Source: an uncultured Opitutia bacterium
GTDB taxonomy: Bacteria > Verrucomicrobiota > Verrucomicrobiia > Opitutales > Opitutaceae
NCBI GenBank assembly: GCA_903872505.1
Contig: CAIQKV010000028.1
Location: 1-64,000 of the forward strand
Direction: 5' to 3'
Length of the DNA stretch: 64,000 nucleotides
Part shown: positions 41,343 through 49,996 of the stretch, in pieces
Layout: each line of letters begins with the position of its first letter
Numbering within the stretch: the stretch's first letter is position 1
Made by a program: the position numbers and the translations under genes
The notes under the pieces: generated by a model
Told to the model about the DNA's origin: nothing
The model's database searches: none
What the model saw: the letters and a program-made list of their open reading frames with translations, nothing else

Positions 41343-43903
41343 GCGGCGGGCGTTATTTCAAGCGTGAGCGGCCGGCCCGGCGCGAGGGTTTTCTGGGTTT
41401 TAAATTCCTTCCCGCCGTAGCCCGTGAGCGCGAACCGTCCCAGCCGCAGTTTCCCGCCGAGGCAGCGCAGCGTGATCTTCGTGCGGCGGCGGGTGGGCGC
41501 GAGCTCGACCGTGCCCCACGCCGCGCCCGCCGACCAGAACCAGCGCACGTGGTGGCGGCTCGGCGCGAAAGCCAGCGCGCCCGTGAGCGCGGAGTAATGG
41601 AAGCCCGTGAGCGCGGGGATCAGCCCCCAGCTGTTCATCGCCCGGGCGTAGTGGTGGCCGCACTCGGCCTCGTCGAAGGGGTTGCGCTTGCGGCCGTCGT
41701 AGCGCGCGCGGATGTCGCGCACGACTTTCAGCGCGTCGCGCACCATCCCCTCCTGCGCGAGGTGCAGCGCCACGCAGTACTCGAAGCCGGTCATCACCTC
41801 CGTGTAGTAGGGAAACGGCCGCGCCGGCCGTTGCCCGCGCGGATACGACGCCATCAGCAGCGCCGTCTCGTCGCCCAGCGCATAGCTGCGCATGTGGTTG
41901 AAATGCCCGTTGAAGCCATGCCGGCGGTTGTGCGCGAGCACCGCCCGCAGCGCCTCGCGCTCGTGCACCGGGTCGAGCAGGTGGCCGAGCCCCTCGAAAT
42001 GCGCGTTCACCTGCCCCGCCAGCTGGTCGATCAGGCAACCGGCGCCGAGCTGGTAGGCGGGCGCGGCGGGATCCTTGCCCTCCGGCGCGTGCACCAGCCC
42101 CGGCCGGACCTTGTCCCAGCTGCCCGCCGGCTGGATGTGGTGCTCGTAATAGTCGTCGTTGAACAGGTTCGCGTCGACCCATGCCCGGCCGCGCTCGAAC
42201 AGGTCGCGGCACCGGGCGGCAAATTTTTTCTCCCCCAGCTCCCGCGCCATCTCCTCTGTTGCGCGCAGCGCGCCGAGGTACCACGACGCCATCTGCGGGT
42301 TCGGACCGAAATACTCCACGTCCATCGTGTTGTGCTGCGCACCCTCCATCACGCCGTCCTGGTCGGCGTCCCAGCCGCCCGGCAGCCACGCGAATTCCAG
42401 CGCCGCGCGCGCCCGCGGCCACAGCCCGCGCAGCCAGGCGGTGTCGCCCGAGAGCCGCCACTCCCGGTGCAACTTGAGCAGGCAGCCCATCTGCCCGTCC
42501 GCCGCGGCGAGATGGAAGCTCATCCCCGCCTTGAGCGGCAGCGCCACGCGGAAGCGCATCAACCCGTCCGCCTGCAGCATGTACTCGGAAAACTCCGTCT
42601 CCCGCATCGAGCGCGCCAGGTCGGGGAACAGGTGCGCGGTCGCGTGCTCGTAGTTCCAGACATGCGTGCAGTTGCCGTGGCAGCTCCCCTTGCGGTCGAA
42701 GCAGCCCTCCCAGCCGAAGAACCGTCCGTCCGCCGTGCGGAAACAGGTCTGCGACCGCAGCGTCGAGAGGTTGAAGAGTGCCGCCTCGCGCACCTCCGCC
42801 GGCAGGCCGCACTCCGCGACGCCCCGCACGAACGCCACGGTGTCGCGCTCCAGCGCCGGCCAGCGCTTGGCCGCGTGCACCGCCGCCGCCCACGCGTCGG
42901 CAAACTGCGTCGTGTAGAAATTCCCGACGATCGGCGGCACCACCCCGGGCTCCTGGTGCCACGCCTCGCGGTTCGGGAAATGCCACGCCAGCACGAACTC
43001 GACCGTGCGCTCGCCCATCGGCGGTACGTCCACCTCCACGGCGAGGGACGCCGTCGGTGTGTCGGTCTTCGCGGTGCGCGGCTCCAGCCTTCCGTCCGCC
43101 GTGAAGTCGTCCCAAAAATCCAGCAGCGCGTCGCTCCAGCCGAAATCCGCCCACGCCGTGCGGTGCGTCACCCCGCTCCGTGCCGTCGTGGCCAGGGCCA
43201 GCGTGCCCCAGGCCGGGTGCTCGCGGGCCACCCCGGCGGACCCCAGGGCCACTCCGCGCAGGCCGCCGGCCGCGCGCCACTCGTTGTGGTTGCCCGCCGC
43301 GCCCGTCGGGAAAAGCTTCCCGCGAAACTCATCCAGCTTCAGCGCGAATCCGTCCAGGCCGATGAAATTGGGCAGCACCGCCGCCACCGAGGCCGTCACC
43401 GGCGCGCGCGAGGGGTTGCGCAGGACCACGCGCACCAGCGCGACCGGCAGGCCGCTGCGCGCGCTGTCGCCGGGAATGAGCGGGTTGAACACCTGCAGGA
43501 CCGCGCTGACCGGCATGGCGTCGTCCGCCAGCTCGACCGACGCCAGCGGATAGGCGGCGCGGAACGTGCAGCGGTGAAACCGCGGCAGGCCGGCCTGGCG
43601 CGAGGGCGAGCCTTCATCACCCTCCCACTCGGACACCGGCAGCTGGCCCTCCAGCAGCCGCGCGACCGGCGCCTCGCCGCGGCGCGCCGCGCGCAGCGCG
43701 AAAAACGGCGCCGCACCGCCCTGCCCGGCCGGCGTGAAGTTCTTCGACGGCCGGTTCATCACCTCCCAGTGCCGCCATCCGCCCCAGCCCGTCAGCGACA
43801 CCGTGCCGGTGCCGATGCCGCCCACCGGCAGCGCGACGCGCGCGAGGTGGTCACCGGAGTAGGACTTGAGGACCGGCCAGCCGGCAGGGGATGTTTTCAC
43901 CAC
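41339..43903 (-). CDS. GH116-family beta-glycosidase (GBA2-like)
   Basis: This 854-residue protein has the N-terminal GBA2 beta-sandwich signature VALPVGGIGTGTVSLTGWGG near 25. The (alpha/alpha)6 catalytic domain carries CTHVWNYEHA near 414 (nucleophile region, Glu) and GAQHNTMDVEYFGPN near 535 (acid/base Asp). GH116 enzymes cleave beta-glucosides or beta-xylosides. No signal peptide is visible, so it is probably cytoplasmic. It leads the operon with the sugar kinase and deacetylase. Confidence 0.92.
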   Translation of the reverse strand: MVKTSPAGWPVLKSYSGDHLARVALPVGGIGTGTVSLTGWGGWRHWEVMNRPSKNFTPAGQGGAAPFFALRAARRGEAPVARLLEGQLPVSEWEGDEGSPSRQAGLPRFHRCTFRAAYPLASVELADDAMPVSAVLQVFNPLIPGDSARSGLPVALVRVVLRNPSRAPVTASVAAVLPNFIGLDGFALKLDEFRGKLFPTGAAGNHNEWRAAGGLRGVALGSAGVAREHPAWGTLALATTARSGVTHRTAWADFGWSDALLDFWDDFTADGRLEPRTAKTDTPTASLAVEVDVPPMGERTVEFVLAWHFPNREAWHQEPGVVPPIVGNFYTTQFADAWAAAVHAAKRWPALERDTVAFVRGVAECGLPAEVREAALFNLSTLRSQTCFRTADGRFFGWEGCFDRKGSCHGNCTHVWNYEHATAHLFPDLARSMRETEFSEYMLQADGLMRFRVALPLKAGMSFHLAAADGQMGCLLKLHREWRLSGDTAWLRGLWPRARAALEFAWLPGGWDADQDGVMEGAQHNTMDVEYFGPNPQMASWYLGALRATEEMARELGEKKFAARCRDLFERGRAWVDANLFNDDYYEHHIQPAGSWDKVRPGLVHAPEGKDPAAPAYQLGAGCLIDQLAGQVNAHFEGLGHLLDPVHEREALRAVLAHNRRHGFNGHFNHMRSYALGDETALLMASYPRGQRPARPFPYYTEVMTGFEYCVALHLAQEGMVRDALKVVRDIRARYDGRKRNPFDEAECGHHYARAMNSWGLIPALTGFHYSALTGALAFAPSRHHVRWFWSAGAAWGTVELAPTRRRTKITLRCLGGKLRLGRFALTGYGGKEFKTQKTLAPGRPLTLEITPAA

Positions 43904-43970
43904 GGGGAACGCAGGGGACGCAGGGTTGGATCCGCAGCTTTCTTTTTCCCGAGCGGGGCGCCCGGCGCCA

Positions 43971-44942
43971 TCAAAATAATTTCGCGGGGTATTTTCCCGC
44001 GCGCACCAGCTCCGCGATCGCGGCGACCACCCGCGGCTTGTCTTCGCGGTAGGTGACGCCGAACCAGGCGCTATTCGTCGGCAGGACGCGCACCGTCGCC
44101 TCGTGGCGGGCGATCATCTCGCCCACTGCCACCGGCAGGTAAATCTCGGCGTGGCATGGGTCTCCCGACCCATGGGTCTTTTTCATATCCCTACTCACGG
44201 GTCGGGAGACCCGTGCCACGAAGAACTCATGGAGCTGCCGCTCCAGCCCCGCGAACACCGCCGGCGTGAGACCCCAGCAGTTCATCGAGACCGTCTCGCT
44301 GCCAGCATATTTCCGGCCCAGGCCCACCTCGGTCGCGAGAATACCCGTCTGCTCCGTGATGGACTGCAGCCGGCCGTCCGGCCCGGCGACGCACAGGCCG
44401 CGCGCCACGCCGCCGTGCTCCGACAGCGTGTTGGCCAGAGTGAAGCCGACCATGGCGAACTGCGCCGCCAGCGAATCCGGCGACTTGTGCCCCGACATTG
44501 GATCGAAGCCCCGCGGCGCCGCCGCCGGGCTCGTGAGGAATCTCGCCAGCTGCGCGAAGGAGTCCGCCCCGTAGAAATCGTCCGCATTGATCACCGCGAA
44601 CGGCTCGCGCACCGCCGTCCGCGCGCACCAGACCGCATGGGCGGTGCCCCACGGTTTCTCACGGCCCGCCGGGGCCGCGCAGCCCGCCGGCAGGGCGTCG
44701 AGCGCCTGGAAAACGTAGTCCACCGCGGCGCGCCCGACGTACTTGGCGCCGACCTGTTGGCGAAACACCGCCTCGAAATCGCGCCGGATGACGAACACCA
44801 CGCGGCCGAAGCCCGCGCGCAGCGCGTCGAACACCGCGTAGTCGAGCACCGTCTCCCCGGACGGCCCGACGGGATCGATCTGCTTGAGCCCGCCGTAGCG
44901 CGAGCCCATGCCCGCGGCGAGGACGAGGAGCGTGGGTGACAT
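43971..44942 (-). CDS. Sugar-phosphate nucleotidyltransferase with embedded palindrome
   Basis: From ATG 44942 the protein has 323 residues with the nucleotide-binding start LVLAAGMGSRYGGLKQ and acidic metal site INADDFYG near 115, as in GalU/RmlA-type enzymes. Near residues 242-264 it contains RVSRPVSRDMKKTHGSGDPCH. This is the translation of a 69-bp palindromic repeat (44151-44219) that keeps the frame and probably forms a surface loop. An upstream TTG at 44951 is a weaker start. The product would be an NDP-sugar of unknown identity. Confidence 0.85.
   Translation of the reverse strand: MSPTLLVLAAGMGSRYGGLKQIDPVGPSGETVLDYAVFDALRAGFGRVVFVIRRDFEAVFRQQVGAKYVGRAAVDYVFQALDALPAGCAAPAGREKPWGTAHAVWCARTAVREPFAVINADDFYGADSFAQLARFLTSPAAAPRGFDPMSGHKSPDSLAAQFAMVGFTLANTLSEHGGVARGLCVAGPDGRLQSITEQTGILATEVGLGRKYAGSETVSMNCWGLTPAVFAGLERQLHEFFVARVSRPVSRDMKKTHGSGDPCHAEIYLPVAVGEMIARHEATVRVLPTNSAWFGVTYREDKPRVVAAIAELVRAGKYPAKLF
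44151..44219. repeat. Palindromic element inside nucleotidyltransferase gene, family A
   Basis: Left arm GTGGCATGGGTCTCCCGACC... (44151-44174) and right arm ending GGAGACCCGTGCCAC (44196-44219) are inverse complements apart from a few bases. They are nearly identical to the outer arms of the 30377 element. The 69-bp length equals 23 codons, so the host gene stays in frame. Confidence 0.88.
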
Positions 44943-45007
44943 GGTGGCCAACCAGACGAAATTGCCGCGCGCCGGTCAATGCCTCAGCCGAGGTGGGCCA
45001 ATCGGGT

Positions 45008-45069
45008 TTAAGCCGGAAGCCAGGAAGCCATGAAAAATTCCTATTCCTGGTTTCCTGGCTTCCGGCTAA
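45008..45069. repeat. Palindrome upstream of alpha-mannosidase gene, family C
   Basis: TTAAGCCGGAAGCCAGGAAG... (45008-45030) and its inverse complement (45048-45069) match with two or three differences around a 17-bp AT-rich loop. It lies in the gap between the divergent nucleotidyltransferase and mannosidase genes, 43 bp before the mannosidase ATG, and may overlap its promoter. Confidence 0.8.
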
Positions 45070-45111
45070 AAAAATTGCTCCGTTACCTTCCCTCTACGAC
45101 ACTGTGCTTCA

Positions 45112-48100
45112 ATGTTGCCGCTCAATCCCCTGCTTCAACTCACGCCCCTGCGCGCCCAGCGCGGCGTCGCCCGCCTCGCCGAGCTGATCTGGCACGATTC
45201 CCGCCCGCTGCGCGTCGAGGCCACCGCGGCCCGCCCGGACCACGTGCCGCTCGCCGCCGTCCGGAAATTCCCGCGCCGGCTGGTCCGTGCCGGCGAGGCG
45301 TGGGGCCGGCTCTACGACCAGCGCTGGTGCCGGGTCGCGGTACCCGCCGGCGGCGGCCGCTGGCTGCGCTGGGATGAACAGGGCGAGGCGACGCTGTTCG
45401 TGAACGGCATGCCGTTCTACGGCTTCGACGTGGCCCACCGCACCTGCGAGCTGCCCGCCGGCGTGCGCGAGGTCTGGCTCGAGTGCCTCTGCGTGCAGGC
45501 CGCCATCTGGCATCCCGACGCCAAGGGCCTGGGCGCGGACGGGAATGTTTTCCGCGGCGCGGAGCTGCTCCGGCGCAACGACGAGGCGTGGGCCGCCTAC
45601 CACGACCTCAACTGCCTCTACGATTTCATGCTCGAGCTGCGGGCCCGCGAATATCCCGGCGTGCCGCGCGAGCTGTTCAGCCAGACGCAGCAGCCGCCGC
45701 TGACGGACGTGTCGCCCCTCTACCGCCGGCTCCTGCGCGGGCTGGACACCGCGCTCGACGCCCTCGACACCGCCGGGGTGCCGGCCCTCCGCCGCGCGCT
45801 CGCCGGCGTCTATCGCGAGCTGCACGACGCGGCGCCGCTCGCCCGCGCGGCGCTCACCGGCCATTCGCACCTGGACCTCGTCTGGCTATGGACCGAGCAA
45901 GTTGGCGAGGGCAAGGCCGTGCACACCTTTGCCAATGCCAACCGGCTGATGGCGCTCTACCCGGAGTTCCGCTTCGCCTACTCGCAGCCCGCCAGCTACG
46001 AGGCCGTGGGCCGCCGCTCGCCCGAGCTGCACCGCGCGGTGCGGGCGCGCCTGCGCTCCGGCCAATGGGAGGCCACCGGCGGGATGTACGTCGAGAGCGA
46101 TTCCCACGTCCCGTGCGGCGAGGGCCTCGCCCGCGCCTTCCAGCTCGGGCAGGCGTCGTTTGAAAAACTCACCGGCCGGCGGTCGCGCGTGCTCTGGCTG
46201 CCCGACCTGTTCGGTTTCAGCGCCTGCCTGCCGCAGCTCATGCGCCTCAGCGGCGTGGATTATTTTTTCACGACCAAGACCACTTGGAACACGGTGAACC
46301 GGTTCCCCCACTCCAGCTTCGTCTGGCGCGGACCGGGCGGCCACGCGGTGGTCAGCCACGTGACGCAGGGCGTGCAGTTTAACAACACCGTTTCCGTCGA
46401 ACAGCTGCACACCGCCGCCCGCCAGAATCAGCAGGGCGACATCCATGACGAGTTTCTCATGCCCAACGGCTGGGGCGACGGCGGCGGCGGCCCGAGCGAG
46501 GAGATGTGCGAGCGCGCCCGCCGGCTCTCGGCGCTGCGCGGCCTGCCGGTGCTGACTTGGGACCAGCCCGAGGCGTTTTTCGACCGGCTCGCGACGAAGC
46601 GCGCGAAACTTCCCGCGCTCGATGGCGAAATCTACCTCGAGTACCACCGCGGCACGTTCACGACGCAGAGCCGCGTGAAGTCACACTTCCGCGACCTGGA
46701 GCGCGCCCTGCAGCTGCGCGAGGCCGCCCTGGTCGCCACTGGAGCCGCGGCGCCCTCGCCGCGGAAATCTGAACGCGACGAGGGCGTCGCGTCTCCATCC
46801 CACACCCCGGGAGATCTCGCGCACGCATGGCAGCGGATGGTGTTCGCGCAGTTCCATGACTACATCCCGGGCAGCTCTATCCCCGAGGTGTACGCCAAGG
46901 GCCTGCCCGAACTGGCTCGCCTGACGCGGGAACAGATTGAAGCTGCGACCGAGGCCTTGGGGTGGAACGCGTTGTCCCTAACGCGTTCAAAAGCCCGTCA
47001 AACCAAGCGCGTTAGGGACAACGCGCTCCACCTCGACCCCTGCCTTTTCAATTCGCTGCCGCTGGCGCGTCGCCGCGTCGTCGGTGGCAAAGTAGTTGAT
47101 CTGCCGCCGCTCGCTGGGGTGCGCATGGCTGATGCGCTCGTGCGTGGCTTGCCTCCTGTCACCGTCAAGGGTCGCACACTCACCAACGGCCGCGTCAGCG
47201 CCCGGCTCGATGCCCGCGGCGAACTCGCGGCGCTCAGCGTGGACGGCCGCGCTGTCGAGCTGTCGCCCGGCGCGGGCTGCCTCGTGACCTATCCCGACCA
47301 CGCCGCGAACTTCGGCCCGTGGGATATCGACCGGGCGACGCTTTCGCTGGGCCAGGCGGCGGACGCGCCGGCCCGGATCACCGCCGGAAAAGATTCCCTC
47401 GCCGTGACCCGGCGGATCGGCGCCGCCAGCACGGCCACCGTGCGCTATGCGCTGGAGCCGGGCGCCGGCGTCCTGCGCGTCACCGTCGAACTCGACTGGC
47501 AGGAAAAGGACGCGCTGCTGAAGCTGCATTTCCCGACAACCTATCGCGGCCGCGAGGTGCGCTGCGGCACGCCGTTTGGCAGCGTGCTGCGCCCGCAGCT
47601 CGCCACGACCCGCGAGGCCGAGGCGATGTGGGAATGGCCGATGAGCCGCTGGGCCACGGTGAGCGCCGACGGCGAGCGCGCGGGCCTGTTCGTCGTGACC
47701 GAGGCGAAGTACGGCCTGAGCTGCCGCGACGGTGACTTGGCGGTCACGCTGCTGCGCACGCCGCGCCACGTCGGCTTCGAGGAACACGGCAAGGCCTACC
47801 CGGCGCATCTCAGCCGCCTGCCGAAGCCGGCGACCCTCTACACGGACCTCGGGCGGCACACGATCCAGCTGGCCCTGGGCTTTTTTGATCTCGCCGCCCC
47901 GCGCGCCGAGCAGCCGGCCGCCTTGGCTGAGAGCCTGTTCACCCCGCCCCTGCCGTATCGCGGCTCCCCGCGTGCTTCCGCATTCGGCGGACTTGAAGGC
48001 GGCGAGACGCTCATCCCCCACTGGGCGCAGCCCCAAGCCCGCAACCGCTGGGTGCTGCGCCTGCACGAGGTGGGCGGCCAGCGTGACACGGCGAAACTCC

Positions 48101-48228
48101 GGCTCGCGCCCGGCTGGACCGCCCGGAAGATCGACCTGCTCGGCCGCGCGCTCGGCGCCCCCCTCCGCGGCGGCCGGCTCGCCTTCGATCCGTATGAGAT
48201 CGTGAGCCTGCAAATCAGCCGCACCTAA
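45112..48228 (+). CDS. GH38-family alpha-mannosidase with two embedded palindromes
   Basis: This 1038-residue protein has the metal site GHSHLDLVWLW near residue 249, the nucleophile Asp in WLPDLFGFS near 362, and the C-terminal beta-sandwich regions of GH38. It would trim alpha-mannosides in the cytoplasm. Two palindromic repeats, 46740-46797 and 46961-47032, are read through in frame, giving GAAAPSPRKSERDEGVASPS and NALSLTRSKARQTKRVRDNA. Both fall between the catalytic and beta domains, where a loop could tolerate them. Confidence 0.92.
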   Translation: MLPLNPLLQLTPLRAQRGVARLAELIWHDSRPLRVEATAARPDHVPLAAVRKFPRRLVRAGEAWGRLYDQRWCRVAVPAGGGRWLRWDEQGEATLFVNGMPFYGFDVAHRTCELPAGVREVWLECLCVQAAIWHPDAKGLGADGNVFRGAELLRRNDEAWAAYHDLNCLYDFMLELRAREYPGVPRELFSQTQQPPLTDVSPLYRRLLRGLDTALDALDTAGVPALRRALAGVYRELHDAAPLARAALTGHSHLDLVWLWTEQVGEGKAVHTFANANRLMALYPEFRFAYSQPASYEAVGRRSPELHRAVRARLRSGQWEATGGMYVESDSHVPCGEGLARAFQLGQASFEKLTGRRSRVLWLPDLFGFSACLPQLMRLSGVDYFFTTKTTWNTVNRFPHSSFVWRGPGGHAVVSHVTQGVQFNNTVSVEQLHTAARQNQQGDIHDEFLMPNGWGDGGGGPSEEMCERARRLSALRGLPVLTWDQPEAFFDRLATKRAKLPALDGEIYLEYHRGTFTTQSRVKSHFRDLERALQLREAALVATGAAAPSPRKSERDEGVASPSHTPGDLAHAWQRMVFAQFHDYIPGSSIPEVYAKGLPELARLTREQIEAATEALGWNALSLTRSKARQTKRVRDNALHLDPCLFNSLPLARRRVVGGKVVDLPPLAGVRMADALVRGLPPVTVKGRTLTNGRVSARLDARGELAALSVDGRAVELSPGAGCLVTYPDHAANFGPWDIDRATLSLGQAADAPARITAGKDSLAVTRRIGAASTATVRYALEPGAGVLRVTVELDWQEKDALLKLHFPTTYRGREVRCGTPFGSVLRPQLATTREAEAMWEWPMSRWATVSADGERAGLFVVTEAKYGLSCRDGDLAVTLLRTPRHVGFEEHGKAYPAHLSRLPKPATLYTDLGRHTIQLALGFFDLAAPRAEQPAALAESLFTPPLPYRGSPRASAFGGLEGGETLIPHWAQPQARNRWVLRLHEVGGQRDTAKLRLAPGWTARKIDLLGRALGAPLRGGRLAFDPYEIVSLQISRT
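46740..46797. repeat. Palindrome inside alpha-mannosidase gene, family D
   Basis: TGGAGCCGCGGCGCCCTCGC... (46740-46764) pairs with GCGACGAGGGCGTCGCGTCTCC (to 46797), about 20 of 23 positions complementary, with a short loop. It keeps the reading frame open. Confidence 0.7.
46961..47032. repeat. Palindrome inside alpha-mannosidase gene, family E
   Basis: Arms 46961-46987 (GGTGGAACGCGTTGTCCCTA...) and 47006-47032 are inverse complements at 25 of 27 positions. Total length 72 bp equals 24 codons. Confidence 0.85.
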
Positions 48229-48258
48229 CTGGACCGAGCTGACAGAAGGAGCCTCAAA

Positions 48259-48843
48259 GTGAGAAAGATTAGGATCCTCGCCCACATCTCGCTGGACGGC
48301 ATCATTTCGCCCGGCGGGCGCGGTGAAGGCGCCGAGTTCGAGAACGGCGGATGGATGGCCGCGTATCGTCATCCGGCGGGGGCCCCGGCCATCGTCGAGG
48401 CCCAGGGCGCGAGCTACGACCTGCTGCTGGGCCGCCGCACCTACGACCTCTGGGCCGGCTACTGGCCGACGATGAAGGGCGGTCCGTTTGCGGACCCGTT
48501 CAACGCCGCAACGAAATACGTCGCGACCCACCGGGCGGACAGCCTTGGCTGGGGTCCGGCCAAGGGCCTGGGACCGGACCTCATCGGCGACGTCCGCCGC
48601 GTCAAGGCCACGGACGGGCCTGACCTGGTCGTCTGGGGCAGTTCCACGCTGACCTCGCTGCTGCTCGAGCAGGGACTGGTCGACGAGGTGGTGCTGATCA
48701 CCTACCCGGTCCTGCTGGGTCAGGGCACGCGCTTCTTTTCCGACAGTGTCGACCGGCGTGAACTCGCTCTTATCAGCTCGAAGGCCCTGCCCACGGGCGC
48801 GCTCCTCAACACGTATCGCCACGTCGGATCGCTGCGAAAATGA
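48259..48843 (+). CDS. RibD C-terminal/dihydrofolate-reductase-family protein
   Basis: This 194-residue protein starts at GTG 48259, supported by AAGGAG 8-13 bp upstream. Family marks are ILAHISLDGIISPGG near residue 6, DLLLGRRTYDLWAGYWP near 53, and VVWGSSTLTSLLLEQGLVDEVVLITYPVLLGQGTRFF near 122-158. Such proteins are NADPH-dependent reductases of mostly unknown substrate, related to RibD's reductase domain. It stands alone after the mannosidase. Confidence 0.88.
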   Translation: MRKIRILAHISLDGIISPGGRGEGAEFENGGWMAAYRHPAGAPAIVEAQGASYDLLLGRRTYDLWAGYWPTMKGGPFADPFNAATKYVATHRADSLGWGPAKGLGPDLIGDVRRVKATDGPDLVVWGSSTLTSLLLEQGLVDEVVLITYPVLLGQGTRFFSDSVDRRELALISSKALPTGALLNTYRHVGSLRK

Positions 48844-49086
48844 CGGCCTAGCGGTGGGCTGGCGGAGAATCGCTGACTAGGGCCCGCGAGGCCCACCCTT
48901 GGCCCCCGGGGATAAAATGAAATTTCGGGGCGTCCTACTTGTAGGATAAACTCGCATTGCTTTTCCCTAGTGGCGGGCGGCGGGTTGCGCGTAATGTGGC
49001 GGCGTCCGTCCTTCCACTCCCAGCCCGGTTCCGCTGCTCGCGTCGGCGCGCACCAGGTAGGCCGTGAAATTCCCAGACCAACTCCC

Positions 49087-49980
49087 ATGAACCCCCTGAA
49101 TCCGCTCTATCTCTTCAACAACCACTTCGTCATGCATCGCCGCAACTACGCGTATCGCACGCGGCTCGCGATCGCCGCCGACCTGGGCTTCGAGGGCTAC
49201 GAATTTCACCCCATCGAGCCGGACGATGACAAGACCTGGAACGAGGCCGCCGCCGCGTTCAAGGCGAGCGGCCTCAAGCACGCGGGCATGTACGTCGTCG
49301 CCAAGGGCGCCACCGACGATGAGGTCGACAAGCTCGACGCCAGCATCGAGCGCACGCGCCGCATCATCGAGCGGCTGCACGCCATCGATCCCCACGCCTT
49401 CCTGAATTACACGATCCAGAGCAATCCCGCCGGGAAGAGCACCCCCGACTACCGCGATTCCGGCTCGGCCAAGGCCGAGCCCCGGCACTGGGAACGGACG
49501 GCGCGTCTGGTGAAGGCGGCCGATGACGAACTCGCCGCCCGGGGCATGAGCGGCAATATCTACAATCACGTCTGGTTCATGCTGGACACGCCCGCCGCCG
49601 GCGTGCGCGCCATTCGCGAATCCGGCGCGAAGGTCATCCGGCCCGGCATCGCGGTCTTCCACTCCCACTTCCATCTCGGCGTGCCCGACTTCGCCGAGCT
49701 GATGGCGCAGCCCGGCATGGAAAAACTCGGTTATTTCGCCGTGCTCAACGGCTGGCCGAAGCCCGCCGAGCCGTTCCGCACGCGCCCGCTCCACGACGGC
49801 AACATCGACATCGCCGCCGCGCTCGGCGTGCTCTGGGCCCGCGGCTACACCGGGCCGATCATCTCGCAGGCCTACGACCTCGGCGGCGATCCCTACGAGA
49901 CCGCCCGGCGCTCGCGGGACTATATCCGCGAGGTCCATGCGCGCTTCCTCCGCAATCCCGCCCTGAACCCGGCGAATTGA
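49087..49980 (+). CDS. Sugar phosphate isomerase/epimerase-like TIM barrel
   Basis: From ATG 49087 this is a 297-residue xylose-isomerase-like TIM-barrel protein. Signs are DLGFEGYEFHPIEPDD near 29, GLKHAGMYVV near 56 and likely metal-site acids and histidines (NHVWFMLDTP, VFHSHFHLG near 200). The N-terminal extension of the longer frame lacks features. It is followed after 16 bp by an enolase-superfamily gene, and together they suggest catabolism of a sugar or sugar acid. Confidence 0.8.
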   Translation: MNPLNPLYLFNNHFVMHRRNYAYRTRLAIAADLGFEGYEFHPIEPDDDKTWNEAAAAFKASGLKHAGMYVVAKGATDDEVDKLDASIERTRRIIERLHAIDPHAFLNYTIQSNPAGKSTPDYRDSGSAKAEPRHWERTARLVKAADDELAARGMSGNIYNHVWFMLDTPAAGVRAIRESGAKVIRPGIAVFHSHFHLGVPDFAELMAQPGMEKLGYFAVLNGWPKPAEPFRTRPLHDGNIDIAAALGVLWARGYTGPIISQAYDLGGDPYETARRSRDYIREVHARFLRNPALNPAN

Positions 49981-49996
49981 CCGGCCGCGCCCACCC

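Noticed and set aside
41549-44056. Open frame of 835 codons on the plus strand opposite GH116
   Set aside because: Antisense to a gene with full GH116 signatures. Composition is typical of a shadow frame.
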